In this document: positions 34,191-42,743 of the stretch, piece by piece
How the letters are laid out: every line of letters begins with the position of its first letter
Position numbering within the stretch: position 1 is the stretch's first letter
Assembly (NCBI RefSeq): GCF_007431345.1
Contig: NZ_CP041730.1
Coordinates: forward strand, 4,340,001 to 4,404,000
Source: Chitinimonas arctica
Lineage (GTDB): Bacteria > Pseudomonadota > Gammaproteobacteria > Burkholderiales > Chitinimonadaceae
DNA: 64,000 bases
Reading direction: 5' to 3'
Notes under the pieces: generated by a model
Told to the model about the DNA's origin: nothing
The model's input: only the letters and a program-made list of their open reading frames with translations
Databases searched by the model: none
Program-made: the position numbers and the translations under genes

Positions 34191-35477
34191 ATGCCCCAAT
34201 CCGCCCTTTTCCAGGATCTGCAAGATCGTGGCCTGATCGCCCAGGCGACCGATGCCGCTGCGCTCGATGAACTGCTGGCCAAGGAAGCGGTGACCCTCTA
34301 TTGCGGTTTCGACCCGACCGCAGACAGCCTGCATATCGGCAGCCTGGTGCCTATCCTGGTGCTCAAACGTTTCCAGGATGCGGGCCACAAGCCCATCGCG
34401 CTGGTGGGTGGCGCCACCGGCATGATCGGCGATCCCAGTTTCAAGGCCAATGAGCGCAAGCTCAATACCCCCGATGTGATCGAGGGCTGGGTGCGGAAGA
34501 TCCGCGACCAGGTCGCGCCATTCCTGCGCTTCGAGGGCGACAATGCCGCCGTGATGGCCAATAACCACGACTGGTTCGGTGGCATGGGCGTGCTCGATTT
34601 CCTGCGCGATATCGGCAAGCACTTCTCGGTCAACGCCATGATCAAGAAGGAGTCGGTGCAGCAGCGTATCAGCCGCGACGATCAAGGCATTTCGTTCACC
34701 GAATTCTCCTACAGCCTGTTGCAAGGCTATGACTTCAGCGAGTTGAATCGCCGCCATGGCTGCAAACTGCAGATCGGCGGTTCCGACCAATGGGGCAATA
34801 TCACCGCCGGTACCGATTTGACCCGCCGCCTTAACCAGCAACAGGTGTTCGGCCTGACCTTGCCGCTGGTGACCAAGTCGGATGGCACCAAGTTCGGCAA
34901 GACCGAGTCGGGTACGATCTGGCTGGACGCGAAAAAGACATCGCCCTACGCCTTCTACCAGTTCTGGTTGGGCACGGCCGATGCGGACGTCTACAAATTC
35001 CTGCGTTTCTTCACTTTCCTGACACCGGCCGAGATCGACGCCATCGAAGCGGCGGACAAGGCGCGCGAAGCCAAGCCGGAAGCCCAGCGCATCCTGGCCG
35101 AGCAGATCACCGCCGTGGTGCATGGCCAGGACGCGGTGGTGGCGGCGCAGCGGATCAGCCAGAGCCTGTTTACCGACAGCCTCGCCGCATTGACCGAGGC
35201 CGATTTCGAACAGCTGGCCCAGGACGGCATGCCGGGCATCGTGCTGGACCCCGCCAGCGGCGGTCTGGTCGAAGCCTTGGTGGCGGCCGGCCTGGCCAAG
35301 TCCAAGACCGAAGCGCGTACCTTTATCCAGAGCGGCGCAGTCAGCGTCAACGGCCAGAAGGCCACCGTGCTGGAACACGCCTTTGACGATGCCGAGCGCT
35401 TGTACGGCCGTTTTACCTTGCTCAAGCGGGGCAAGAAAAACTATGGCCTGATCAGTTGGGTAGCCGAGGCGACCTAA
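34191..35477 (+). CDS. tyrS: tyrosyl-tRNA synthetase
   Basis: 428 residues. HIGS (48-51) and KFGKT (234-238) are the class I signature motifs; the C-terminal S4 RNA-binding domain begins near 360 (GLAKSKTEARTFIQSGAVSVNGQK). Charges tRNA-Tyr. Start at ATG 34191 because TGGAGAG sits 8 nt upstream; the earlier in-frame ATG at 34176 lies inside the spacer. Followed by a strong terminator. Confidence 0.97.
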   Translation: MPQSALFQDLQDRGLIAQATDAAALDELLAKEAVTLYCGFDPTADSLHIGSLVPILVLKRFQDAGHKPIALVGGATGMIGDPSFKANERKLNTPDVIEGWVRKIRDQVAPFLRFEGDNAAVMANNHDWFGGMGVLDFLRDIGKHFSVNAMIKKESVQQRISRDDQGISFTEFSYSLLQGYDFSELNRRHGCKLQIGGSDQWGNITAGTDLTRRLNQQQVFGLTLPLVTKSDGTKFGKTESGTIWLDAKKTSPYAFYQFWLGTADADVYKFLRFFTFLTPAEIDAIEAADKAREAKPEAQRILAEQITAVVHGQDAVVAAQRISQSLFTDSLAALTEADFEQLAQDGMPGIVLDPASGGLVEALVAAGLAKSKTEARTFIQSGAVSVNGQKATVLEHAFDDAERLYGRFTLLKRGKKNYGLISWVAEAT

Positions 35478-35504
35478 AGCGCCCGCGCTACCCAGTCGTC
35501 GACC

Positions 35505-35540
35505 GAACAAGGGCGGTGCAATCGAGCACCGCCCTTGTTC
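35505..35540 (+). terminator. strong terminator after tyrS
   Basis: GAACAAGGGCGGTGC and GCACCGCCCTTGTTC, perfect 15-bp arms with a 6-nt loop. The T run behind is short. Confidence 0.7.
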
Positions 35541-35620
35541 GTGGTGCGCCTGGAATTCGCCGTTGCCTGCATGCCCCTTGGCCTATATTCAATGGGCCGA
35601 GCATGCTTCAAGGACGTCTG

Positions 35621-37198
35621 GTGCACGAACCCACCTCCGCCTCTCCCGACTTTCTCTCCACTCTGCCTGCCGGGCCGCGCGAGCGGCGGTTGGCGCGGGC
35701 GGTGGTCGGCGTTTCCTTGCTTTTCTTCCTCTTGGCGGTGCCCTTTGCCAAGGTGCCGCTACCGAAAGTCTGGGCCTTCATCCCAATCTATCAAGCGTCG
35801 CTGGTGATCAATGACCTGATTACCGTGGTGCTGCTGCTGGGGCAGTACGCCATGTTGCGTACCCGCTCCCTGCTGGTACTGGCCTGCGCCTATCTTTTTA
35901 CCGGGGCGATCGCCGTGCTCCATGGCCTGACCTTTCCCGGCCTGTTTGCGCCGGACGGGCTGCTGGGTGCGGGGAAGCAGAGCACCGCTTGGCTGTATAT
36001 GTTTTGGCACGGCGGTTTTCCGTTTTTCATCATCGCCTATGTCCTGCTGAAAGATCGTGAGCGCGAGGGTAGGCAGCTCGACGAAGCGGTGTATCGGTCC
36101 ATCGCCTTCGGCGCGTTGGCAACGCTGGGCCTGGTGGCCGCCTGCGGCATGCTTGCCACCCTGGGTAAGGCATTCTTCCCCGATTTACTGGTGGCCGGCC
36201 GCTATACGCCCGCCATGCATGCGGTGATCACCGCGGTCTGGTTGCTCAGCCTGGTCGCCTTGGCTGCGCTGTGGTTTCGGCGTCCCCATGCCCTGCTGGA
36301 TGAGTGGCTGATCGTGGTGATGTATGCCTGGCTATTCGATATCGGGCTTTCCGCGGTTTTCAATGCCGGCCGCTTCGATCTCGGTTTCTATGCGGGCAGG
36401 GCGTATGGCTTATTGGCGGCGAGTTTTGTCCTGATGGTGCTCTTGCTGGAGAACGGCATGCTTTATGCTCGTCTCTTGGGCATGCATGCGCGCGAGCAGA
36501 AGAACCTGGCCGAATTGCGCGCGGCTAACCAGGAGCTTGAAAGCTTTTCCTATTCGGTTTCGCACGATCTGCGTTCACCGCTGCGCGCGGTGGATGGCTA
36601 TGCCTGTATGTTGGAGCGGCGGGTAGCCGATCGATTCGACGCCGAGGAGCGGCGGCTTTTAGGGGTGATCCGTGGCAATGCCAAACAAATGGGCACGCTG
36701 ATCGATGATCTGCTGGCTTTTTCGCGACTGGGGCGGCAGCAGCTATCCACCCAGTCGGTAGCGCTCAACACCCTGGTGGCACCATTGGTTGCACAGCTGC
36801 AGAGCGAGTGCCATGGCCGTAATGTCGAGTTTGTCGTCGGTGAATTGGGCTGCGCATTGGCGGATCCGGGCCTGCTGCGGCAGGTGCTGGCCAACTTGCT
36901 GGGCAACGCCGTCAAGTTCACCCGCCAAGTCGAGTCCGCCCGTATCGAGGTGGGTTGCCGAACACTGGCCGGTGGTACCGCCGTCTACCATGTGTCGGAC
37001 AATGGTGCCGGTTTCGATATGCGCTTTGCCGACAAGCTGTTCCGGGTGTTCGAGCGCTTGCATGACGGTGCCGACTACGAGGGAAGTGGCATCGGCCTAT
37101 CCATAGTCCAGCGCATCGTCCAGCGGCATGGCGGACGAATCTGGGCGGAATCCGAGCCGGGCGGGGGGGCGACGTTCTACTTTACGCTGGCGCCTTGA
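35621..37198 (+). CDS. membrane-bound sensor histidine kinase (MASE-type sensor)
   Basis: About 525 residues from the GTG at 35621 (CAAGGA 6 nt upstream); ATG 35603 is possible but lacks a ribosome site. The first 300 residues hold at least seven hydrophobic segments and look like MASE4 (FAKVPLPKVWAFIPIYQASLVINDLI). HisKA H-box is ESFSYSVSHDLRSPLRAV, N-box LANLLGNAVKFT, G1 DNGAGFDM, G2 GSGIGLSIV. No receiver domain. The absence of a cytosolic PAS domain implies sensing at the membrane. The signal and partner regulator are not in the window. Confidence 0.82.
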   Translation: MHEPTSASPDFLSTLPAGPRERRLARAVVGVSLLFFLLAVPFAKVPLPKVWAFIPIYQASLVINDLITVVLLLGQYAMLRTRSLLVLACAYLFTGAIAVLHGLTFPGLFAPDGLLGAGKQSTAWLYMFWHGGFPFFIIAYVLLKDREREGRQLDEAVYRSIAFGALATLGLVAACGMLATLGKAFFPDLLVAGRYTPAMHAVITAVWLLSLVALAALWFRRPHALLDEWLIVVMYAWLFDIGLSAVFNAGRFDLGFYAGRAYGLLAASFVLMVLLLENGMLYARLLGMHAREQKNLAELRAANQELESFSYSVSHDLRSPLRAVDGYACMLERRVADRFDAEERRLLGVIRGNAKQMGTLIDDLLAFSRLGRQQLSTQSVALNTLVAPLVAQLQSECHGRNVEFVVGELGCALADPGLLRQVLANLLGNAVKFTRQVESARIEVGCRTLAGGTAVYHVSDNGAGFDMRFADKLFRVFERLHDGADYEGSGIGLSIVQRIVQRHGGRIWAESEPGGGATFYFTLAP

Positions 37199-37550
37199 GC
37201 GGACCGCTGAGCAGCTTTGAGAAGTAACTTGCAATGCACGACAGGGACAAGGACGGATTCGGCGCAAAGTAGCAGGAGCTGGCCGTCAGGCGGATTTGTT
37301 CGCGCAGCCGGGATTCGGGGCTCAGACTGTGGCGCATACGCCACGCTCGTCCAGCCACCTGGCGCGTGATCTTGCTGTGTACGCTTCGCTGGCGGCATAT
37401 CATCCGAGAGCAGGGCTTGCACTACCCGTAGTTCCTGACTCGCGTAGGGGCTGAACGTGTAGGGTTTGAACAGCAGGGTGCCAACCGGAGCCCTGCTTGG
37501 CTGGAGCGGTCTTGCCAACAGGGGCCGCCGAATTGGGAAGAGGAGCAGGC
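37199..37550. other. 352-nt region without a supported gene
   Basis: Lies between the histidine kinase stop and a 64-codon open frame. Open frames on the minus strand cross it but have no ribosome site, no family resemblance and unusual codon use. Nothing else was seen. Confidence 0.4.
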
Positions 37551-37745
37551 ATGAGCAATGCACGCACTTTGAGAAGAAGCATCCGCTTATTTGGCGAACC
37601 AGATGCAGAAACGGCGCTGAGCAAACTGATGCAGGAAAAACCGACCACCCGTGAACAACATCTGGAGGCCCTGCTCAAGCGCGGCGACACCCGTCGGCGG
37701 GTAGAAGATCACCTGTTGACGAAAGCGTCCCTGGATTTATGGTAA
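37551..37745 (+). CDS. small hypothetical protein (64 aa)
   Basis: Basic helical peptide, MSNARTLRRSIRLFGEPDAE at the start and LLTKASLDLW at the end. AGAGGAG lies 6-7 nt before the ATG, which supports real translation. No relative is recognised. The longer frame beginning with TTG at 37497 is less likely. Stands alone between a kinase and another small gene. Confidence 0.45.
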   Translation: MSNARTLRRSIRLFGEPDAETALSKLMQEKPTTREQHLEALLKRGDTRRRVEDHLLTKASLDLW

Positions 37746-38028
37746 GGGATAGCGCTATCATGTGCTGCCCTGCGGTTTTCTCTATACTAGAAAATCCCAA
37801 TCGCTGGTCCATCTGAACTTCCTCTCAAGCGGTGCCTCTTAAGAAACCGCGGTAACCATTTGGATCTGGATTCCGCCGGGCTGGCCACCAGTCCGGCAAC
37901 GATTGCCCCGTTTGCTAAAGGCCTAATCCGTGGCTACCACCGCGCGGTCTTGCTGGCGACCCTGGGCTGAATTAGCGCGCCGCGTAAATTCTTTTCCCAC
38001 TTCCAAAATTGAATAGTTAAAAGAAAGC

Positions 38029-38328
38029 ATGAAAACTAGAAACGCCAATAACCTCGATGCAGCGCAAGCACGTGCAGCGCTTGAAGCACTATTCGGCGGA
38101 CCGGCCCCTTCGTCCGAACCGGCGGCGGAACAAGTACTTGAAGGCCACGCCCTGATCGCCCGTAAGGCGGCCAATGCCAATGCCCTCTCTTCCAAGGTTG
38201 ATTTGTTGCGACGCAAGCGTGAAGCCATGACCGCCGTGCAGCAAGCGGCCGCTTCATTGGGTTTTTCGATAGAAGAGTTGCGCCAGGCGGTTGCAGAACC
38301 GGCTTCGGCGAATACGTCTTCCTACTGA
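38029..38328 (+). CDS. hypothetical helical protein (99 aa)
   Basis: Ala-rich helices throughout: ARAALEALFGGPAPSS, KVDLLRRKREAMTAVQQAAASLGFSIEELRQAV. Soluble, no signal peptide. AAAGAA is the only upstream purine run, so the start is uncertain. 283 nt of apparently non-coding sequence separates it from the 64-aa gene. Composition suggests a real small protein, but no family was recognised. Confidence 0.45.
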   Translation: MKTRNANNLDAAQARAALEALFGGPAPSSEPAAEQVLEGHALIARKAANANALSSKVDLLRRKREAMTAVQQAAASLGFSIEELRQAVAEPASANTSSY

Positions 38329-38698
38329 ATCCAGTAGATGTAAAAGCTTTTTATCGTTGCCGGAGGTTCGGCACGTTTGGGCTGACGCTAGCTTAAAACC
38401 CACATATGCCAAGTGGATAATCGCGGATTCTAAATTCCCGCGCCGCCTTTGTGCTCCCCGTTGATATGTCTATTGCGTAATTACGCTCTTGAGTCGGCTT
38501 GTCCGAAAAGCGGCTTAATTGCTTGGGCTATTAGAATTGGTAGGCTAGCTTATTTGATAGTCTGATTAGCGGATGAGAAGCGCAGGAGACGGAAAGAAAA
38601 GAGCCCCGCGAACATTGTCGGCGAGGCTCTTGGCCGTGCTCCCCAAGCCTTGCCATTGCAGCAAGGCATCTACGGAGCAGGCTTGGGTAAAACCCGGT
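38329..38698. other. 370-nt intergenic region with minus-strand terminator
   Basis: Contains one feature, the terminator at 38590-38632 of the next minus-strand gene. The rest, AT-richer than average (38400-38560), shows no gene or repeat. Confidence 0.45.
38590..38632 (-). terminator. terminator of second PEP-CTERM gene
   Basis: On the minus strand AAGAGCC.C.CGC and GCG.G.GGCTCTT arms are followed by TTTTCTTTCC. About 65 nt after the stop of the PEP-CTERM gene. Confidence 0.65.
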
Positions 38699-39295
38699 TT
38701 ATTTGCCGCGACGGCGACGCGCGGTGAAGCCGATCAAGCCCAGGCCGGCCAGCAGCATGGCATAGGTTTCCGGCTCGGGTACGGCGCCGGTGATCTTGAT
38801 CGAATCGATCTCTTCCCAGGCGTTCAGGTCGTGATCGGTATTGGTATAGATCTTGAGGCCCTTGACCGCGAAAGCGGTCTGGGCCCAGGTGATGGCAAAG
38901 TCGACCGGGGTACCGGCCTGGCTGGTGTCGGTGCCCGACCAGACATTGTGCAGGCTGCCGTCGAGGCCGATGGCATCGACCTGGTAGACGAAGCCGTTAC
39001 CATAGGTTTCGCGGATGGTTGCACCCGTGGCAAACACCGCCTGGTCGAAGGTGACCGATACCCATTCCAGGCTGCCGTTCCTCGGGCTAGGCGCCCAGGC
39101 GGTGCTGATGTCGCCATAGGAGAAGGTGTTGGAAGCGCCCAGGACTTGCGAGGCGGACCAGCTACCGCTGCTCCACTGCGAGCTGAAGCCGGCGAGGCCG
39201 CTGGCGAATTGGTCAATCGAGGGGGCTGCTTGAGCAACGCTCATCATCAGGCCGGCGGCCAGTGCGGATAGGGCGAACAGAGGGCTTTTCTTCAT
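38699..39295 (-). CDS. PEP-CTERM sorting domain protein (second)
   Basis: 198 residues. Signal peptide MKKSPLFALSALAAGLMMSV..A, a mostly beta-strand body resembling PEP-CTERM ectodomains (FSSQWSSGSWSASQVLGA..., VSVTFDQAVFATGATIRETYGNG), then VPEPETYAMLLAGLGLIGF and basic ARRRRGK. The C-terminal tail is almost the same as that of the protein at 3020-3997, the two probably sharing one exosortase. Start at ATG 39295 with GGAG 6 nt upstream; the longer frame (39583) is discarded. Confidence 0.82.
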   Translation of the reverse strand: MKKSPLFALSALAAGLMMSVAQAAPSIDQFASGLAGFSSQWSSGSWSASQVLGASNTFSYGDISTAWAPSPRNGSLEWVSVTFDQAVFATGATIRETYGNGFVYQVDAIGLDGSLHNVWSGTDTSQAGTPVDFAITWAQTAFAVKGLKIYTNTDHDLNAWEEIDSIKITGAVPEPETYAMLLAGLGLIGFTARRRRGK

Positions 39296-39539
39296 AGGTT
39301 TCTCCAGGTTGAAATCAGGCTGGGCACCCGGTGAAGCCATGGTCTGCCCGGGGAGCATGCTGTGGCATGCGGGCGGTGCTGGCAATAGTCCAAACGACTT
39401 ACTAAAAGCAGGCAGTTTGGACTGCCTATGGGGCATTGCGTGCTTCTCGTGAGTAATAGGGTGAGCATTGGCCGCCACAGGCACGTTTCCTGCTGCCTTC
39501 CCCGGTAGATAGAAGCCATCCACTCCGAGGGAAGCCGCC

Positions 39540-39944
39540 ATGAAACCATTCCTGTTACAGCCGAAAATGCTGTCGCTCTTCAATGTCTTCTACCCGACCG
39601 GCTATATCTTTGCCATGTTCCCCACCCTCGAACACGCGGTGGAGGCTGAGCGGGCCTTGGTCGCTTGCGGCCTGTCGGAGCAGGACATCCTGTTCGTCGA
39701 ACCCGGCGCCATCCTGTCCGAGATTGCCGCGACCATCGACGATGAGAAGGACTCGCTTCCCTCGGTAGGTACCGAAAGCGAATACATCCGCCTATACCGT
39801 GATTTAGCCCGGCAAGGGCATTGCGCCTTGATGATTCCGGCCGCCTCGGGCGGCGAAACGGAATTGGCGATGACACAGTTAAGGCGATTCCCCTTGTCCG
39901 ATGCCCGTCGTTATCACCTGTTGGCGATCGAGGCGCTGACGTAG
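39540..39944 (+). CDS. hypothetical protein (134 aa)
   Basis: Possibly alpha/beta (FNVFYPTGYIFAMFPTLEHAVEAERALVACGLSEQDILFVEPG). The opening strand-helix resembles small nucleotide- or RNA-binding-type folds, but no catalytic or ligand motif is visible. No signal peptide. Divergent from the PEP-CTERM gene; GAGGGAAG precedes the ATG. Function unknown. Confidence 0.55.
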   Translation: MKPFLLQPKMLSLFNVFYPTGYIFAMFPTLEHAVEAERALVACGLSEQDILFVEPGAILSEIAATIDDEKDSLPSVGTESEYIRLYRDLARQGHCALMIPAASGGETELAMTQLRRFPLSDARRYHLLAIEALT

Positions 39945-40016
39945 GGCATTCGTGAGACGGAACCGTCATGGAGAGTGCGAACGCCATGACGGCAACGGGG
40001 GCGCGCTGTCGGCCGG

Positions 40017-40831
40017 TTAGTCGTCCAAGGTTTCATGTACCGCCGTTGCGCCTTGCTTCCAGTAACTGGCGGCGCGTATGCGCGATTTATCCATGCCGTG
40101 TGTGCCCACCAATTGCTTGCGTACCGCCTGGATGGCGGCCGATTCGCCTGCCGCCCAGGCATACCCCTCGCCGGTTGGCAGCGATAGTTGCGCTACCGCA
40201 TCCGCCAGGCGGCTTAAGCCGGTCTCGTCGCCATGTTGCCGGTGCAGCCATTGCAAATTCAGCGTGGCGGCACTGGACAGGTCCAACTCGGCGGAGGCAT
40301 CGGCGACTTCGATAAGCACGATCGCCTGCTTGCCGGCCGGCAGCTGTTCCAGGCAACGCGCGATGGCGGGCAGGGCGGTTTCATCGCCCAACAGCAGGTA
40401 CCAGTCGAAGCCGGTAGGAATCACGAAGGATCCGCGTGGACCGCCGATGCCCAGGTATTGGCCCGGCTGGGCTTGAGCCGCCCAACTGGCGGCAGGCCCC
40501 TCGCCGTGCAGGACGAATTCAATGTCCAGTTCCCCGCGCGCCAGGTCAAAGCGCCGGGCGTGTAGTCGCGAGCAACGCTGCGGGGCTTGTGCTCGCTGAA
40601 CACCGGTCCGTTCGGACCTGCTTCCGGCAGGGTCGGCAGCTGCTCGCCAGGTGCCGGGAAAAACACTTTGATATGGTCGTCGAAAGAGTCGGAGACGAAA
40701 TCGCTTAGCTCGTCGCCTTGCAAGGTGACGCGCAACAATCCGGGAGTGACACGGTGGGTATGGCTGACCCGTAGCAGGCGGAACTTGAGGGCATGGCGGA
40801 CGCGTTGGACTTGCAGATCGGGTCTAGTCAT
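40017..40831 (-). pseudogene. siderophore-interacting protein (YqjH/ViuB-like), frameshifted
   Basis: The minus strand first encodes FAD-domain residues (FRLLRVSHTHRVTPGLLRVTLQGDEL, SVARDYTP) in the frame starting at 40831. Near 40556-40558 the frame shifts: the next frame reads RRFDLARGELDIEFVLHGEG then GGPRGSFVIP and continues as the NADPH domain to the stop at 40017. One extra base at that G run restores a normal ferric-siderophore reductase of about 270 residues. The family reduces cytoplasmic ferric siderophores with NADPH. Either a real null or a sequencing error. Overlaps the PadR regulator gene by 8 nt. Confidence 0.7.
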
Positions 40832-41525
40832 GGTGGCCGGTTTCCTTCTTGGCGGAGTGAGGGGTAGGGGACGCCGGCTCGCCGAGGATCTCGGCGGTGG
40901 CGCGGGCCAGGATGGCGGCGATACGCTGTTGCTCTTCGCTGGAGGCGTGGCCGCATTGCGACAAGGCTTGCTTCAGCGCAAGGCGGGCTTGCCGGTACCC
41001 GGATTGGCCGGCGCCTTCGTCGTCGCCGTCGGTTTCACCGGAAAATGCGCGCCGGATCCTGTCCATCTTGCCGGCGATATGGGCCAGTTTGGCGAGCATG
41101 GCATCCACGCGGGGCCGGTTTTCGTGCAGGTAGGTCCGGCCGGCTTCGGTCAGGTGGTAGCACTTCTTATTACCACCCGCTTCAATCGTGGCATAGCCGA
41201 GTTCTTCCAGATAGGTCAGGGCCGGGTAAACCATGCCGGGACTTGGACTATAGAAGCCGTTACTACGGGCTTGCAGCAGTTTGATCAATTCATAGCCGTG
41301 GCTGGCTTGCTCCTCCAGCAAGGCCAGCAGCAGCAGTTGGAGGTCGTCGGAGCTGAATTTGCGGCCGCGATTGAAGCCATCGCCTTCGCCGAATCCGCCT
41401 GTACCGCTGCCGAAGGACGCGCCGCCGTGGCTATGGCCATGGCGGCCCATGGCGCGCTGGCCGATAAGATGGGAAAGACGGGCGATCAGGTGGCCGAAGC
41501 GGGCTTGGGTGTGGTGATGTCGCAT
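40824..41525 (-). CDS. PadR family metal-responsive repressor (YqjI-like)
   Basis: 233 residues. His-rich N-terminus (MRHHHTQ..., GRHGHSHGG) and C-terminal HHD, then a PadR winged helix (LLLLALLEEQASHGYELIKLLQ, SPGMVYPALTYLEELGY) and a helical C-terminal. In E. coli the YqjI repressor has this layout and represses yqjH in response to nickel and iron; here the two genes are on one strand and overlap. ATG 41525 is preferred to 41537 since GGAG lies 7-8 nt before it. A run of TATCGTAAGAT repeats in front of the gene is the likely operator. Confidence 0.8.
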   Translation of the reverse strand: MRHHHTQARFGHLIARLSHLIGQRAMGRHGHSHGGASFGSGTGGFGEGDGFNRGRKFSSDDLQLLLLALLEEQASHGYELIKLLQARSNGFYSPSPGMVYPALTYLEELGYATIEAGGNKKCYHLTEAGRTYLHENRPRVDAMLAKLAHIAGKMDRIRRAFSGETDGDDEGAGQSGYRQARLALKQALSQCGHASSEEQQRIAAILARATAEILGEPASPTPHSAKKETGHHD

Positions 41526-41540
41526 GGGGTGCTCCATTTA

Positions 41541-41575
41541 TATCGTAAGATTCATCTTAAGACATATCGTAAGAT
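41541..41575. promoter_or_regulatory. candidate YqjI-like operator repeats
   Basis: TATCGTAAGAT occurs twice in direct orientation (41541-41551 and 41565-41575), with ATCTTA inverted between them (41554-41559), so TAAGAT-TC-ATCTTA forms a short palindrome. Lies just upstream of the PadR gene start. Clusters of such sites are usual for PadR repressors; metal control is inferred. Confidence 0.6.
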
Positions 41576-42003
41576 ATATAAGAGACAAGGGCGGGTCAAG
41601 GATTCCTTGTTCGCCAGGGTGTTTTGCGATAAAAACGGGCGGTAAAAATATGACCAATGGATATATTATTGGCTTGATCATAAAAATCGCTTTGTTTCAT
41701 CCCCCAAATGGGGGATACTGCAGCCTTCCTCCTCCTCTGGCCGCCAAGTTTTTTCAGGCGGCCGTTTTTTTGCCTGTAGCAAACGCAGCGTGGCCTGCCT
41801 GAGCCTACTGCGATAAATGACAGGAATGCCCTAGGGGCGGGAGGCGCGCGCTACTGATACCATGCGGCTTGTGTGAAACCCGTATTGCGCAGAATGCCAA
41901 TGACTTCCCCTGAATCGCTCAATTTCCTGGCCCGCTCAGCTTGCCCCTTGCAAGCGCGGGATATGTCGGCGCAGCCACGGCTAGATCCAGCGGCGGGCCG
42001 AAA
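41576..42003. other. intergenic region with a possible small RNA
   Basis: Between the PadR operator and the exonuclease gene. Contains a perfect hairpin ATCCCCC-AAAT-GGGGGAT (41699-41716) and a second, terminator-like hairpin GGCCGCC/GGCGGCC followed by seven T (to 41771). No open frame lies upstream on the plus strand to which the terminator could belong. Confidence 0.4.
41742..41771 (+). terminator. rho-independent terminator without an assigned gene
   Basis: GGCCGCC and GGCGGCC arms with an A-T rich loop, then GTTTTTTT. Strong terminator shape. No plus-strand gene precedes it, which is why a short untranslated transcript from about 41650 is suspected. Confidence 0.6.
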
Positions 42004-42732
42004 ATGACCGGTCTGCAAAATGTGCTCAAGCAGCTGTCGCGCTTACCTGGTCGTTTGTTGGCGGCCGTTTCGGGCGGCAAGGGTGTCGCCGGACCGACCA
42101 TTCCCGTGCTCAGCAGTCCCCCTCGCCATATCGACAAGGCCGCGATCCTGGCCATGCCGCCGTTCGCCGGCTTGCCGCTGGCCGCCATCGAGGTGGTGCA
42201 GACGAGCGAGGCGGCGGAGCGGGCCTGCAAGGTGTTGGCCCAGGCCGGCACCATCGGTTTCGATACCGAATCCAAGCCCACCTTTCAAAAGGGCGAGCAG
42301 TCGCAGGGGCCGCATCTGATACAGCTGAGTACCGCGACGCAGGCCTTTCTGTTTCCCGTTCTGGACGGCAGCATCGCTGCGCCCTTGCGGGCCTTGCTGG
42401 AGTCGGAGCAGGTCGTCAAGGTCGGATTCGACCTGCGTTCCGACAAGGCGCAGATGGCGGCCAACCTGGCGTTGCGCTGCCAAGGGGTGCAGGATCTTGT
42501 GCCGTTGTTCCGCAAGGCCGGCTACCGCAATACCGTGGGCGCGGTACAGGCCGTCGCCTTGCTGTTCGGCCAGCATTACGCCAAGTCCAAGAGCGTGAAG
42601 ATGTCCAATTGGGCGACTGCTTCCTTGAGCGTCAAGCAGCAGCGCTATGCCGCCAATGATGCTTATGTCGCCTTGCGCGCCTACCTCGCCCTGGCCAACG
42701 GGCATGGCGCGGGGAGCCGCCGCCGCTCATAG
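42004..42732 (+). CDS. 3'-5' exonuclease (DEDD family, WRN/ribonuclease D-like)
   Basis: 242 residues. GFDTESKPTF (ExoI, D-x-E), VKVGFDLRSDKAQM (ExoII) and YAANDAYVALRAYL (ExoIII, Y-x3-D) give the DEDDy catalytic set. Degrades DNA or RNA from the 3' end using two metals. The ATG at 42004 was chosen over the upstream TTG at 41941. The helicase gene follows after 11 nt on the same strand, suggesting a functional pair. The central part and N-terminal leader are short compared with ribonuclease D. Confidence 0.85.
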   Translation: MTGLQNVLKQLSRLPGRLLAAVSGGKGVAGPTIPVLSSPPRHIDKAAILAMPPFAGLPLAAIEVVQTSEAAERACKVLAQAGTIGFDTESKPTFQKGEQSQGPHLIQLSTATQAFLFPVLDGSIAAPLRALLESEQVVKVGFDLRSDKAQMAANLALRCQGVQDLVPLFRKAGYRNTVGAVQAVALLFGQHYAKSKSVKMSNWATASLSVKQQRYAANDAYVALRAYLALANGHGAGSRRRS

Positions 42733-42743
42733 CGGGTCCCCTA

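Noticed and set aside
34173..35510. 445-codon minus-strand frame over tyrS
   Set aside because: tyrS has both signature motifs and an S4 domain on the plus strand; the antisense frame is a codon-bias artefact.
37177..37563. Minus-strand open frames over 37177-37563
   Set aside because: No start signal, no domain, and atypical composition; treated as non-coding.
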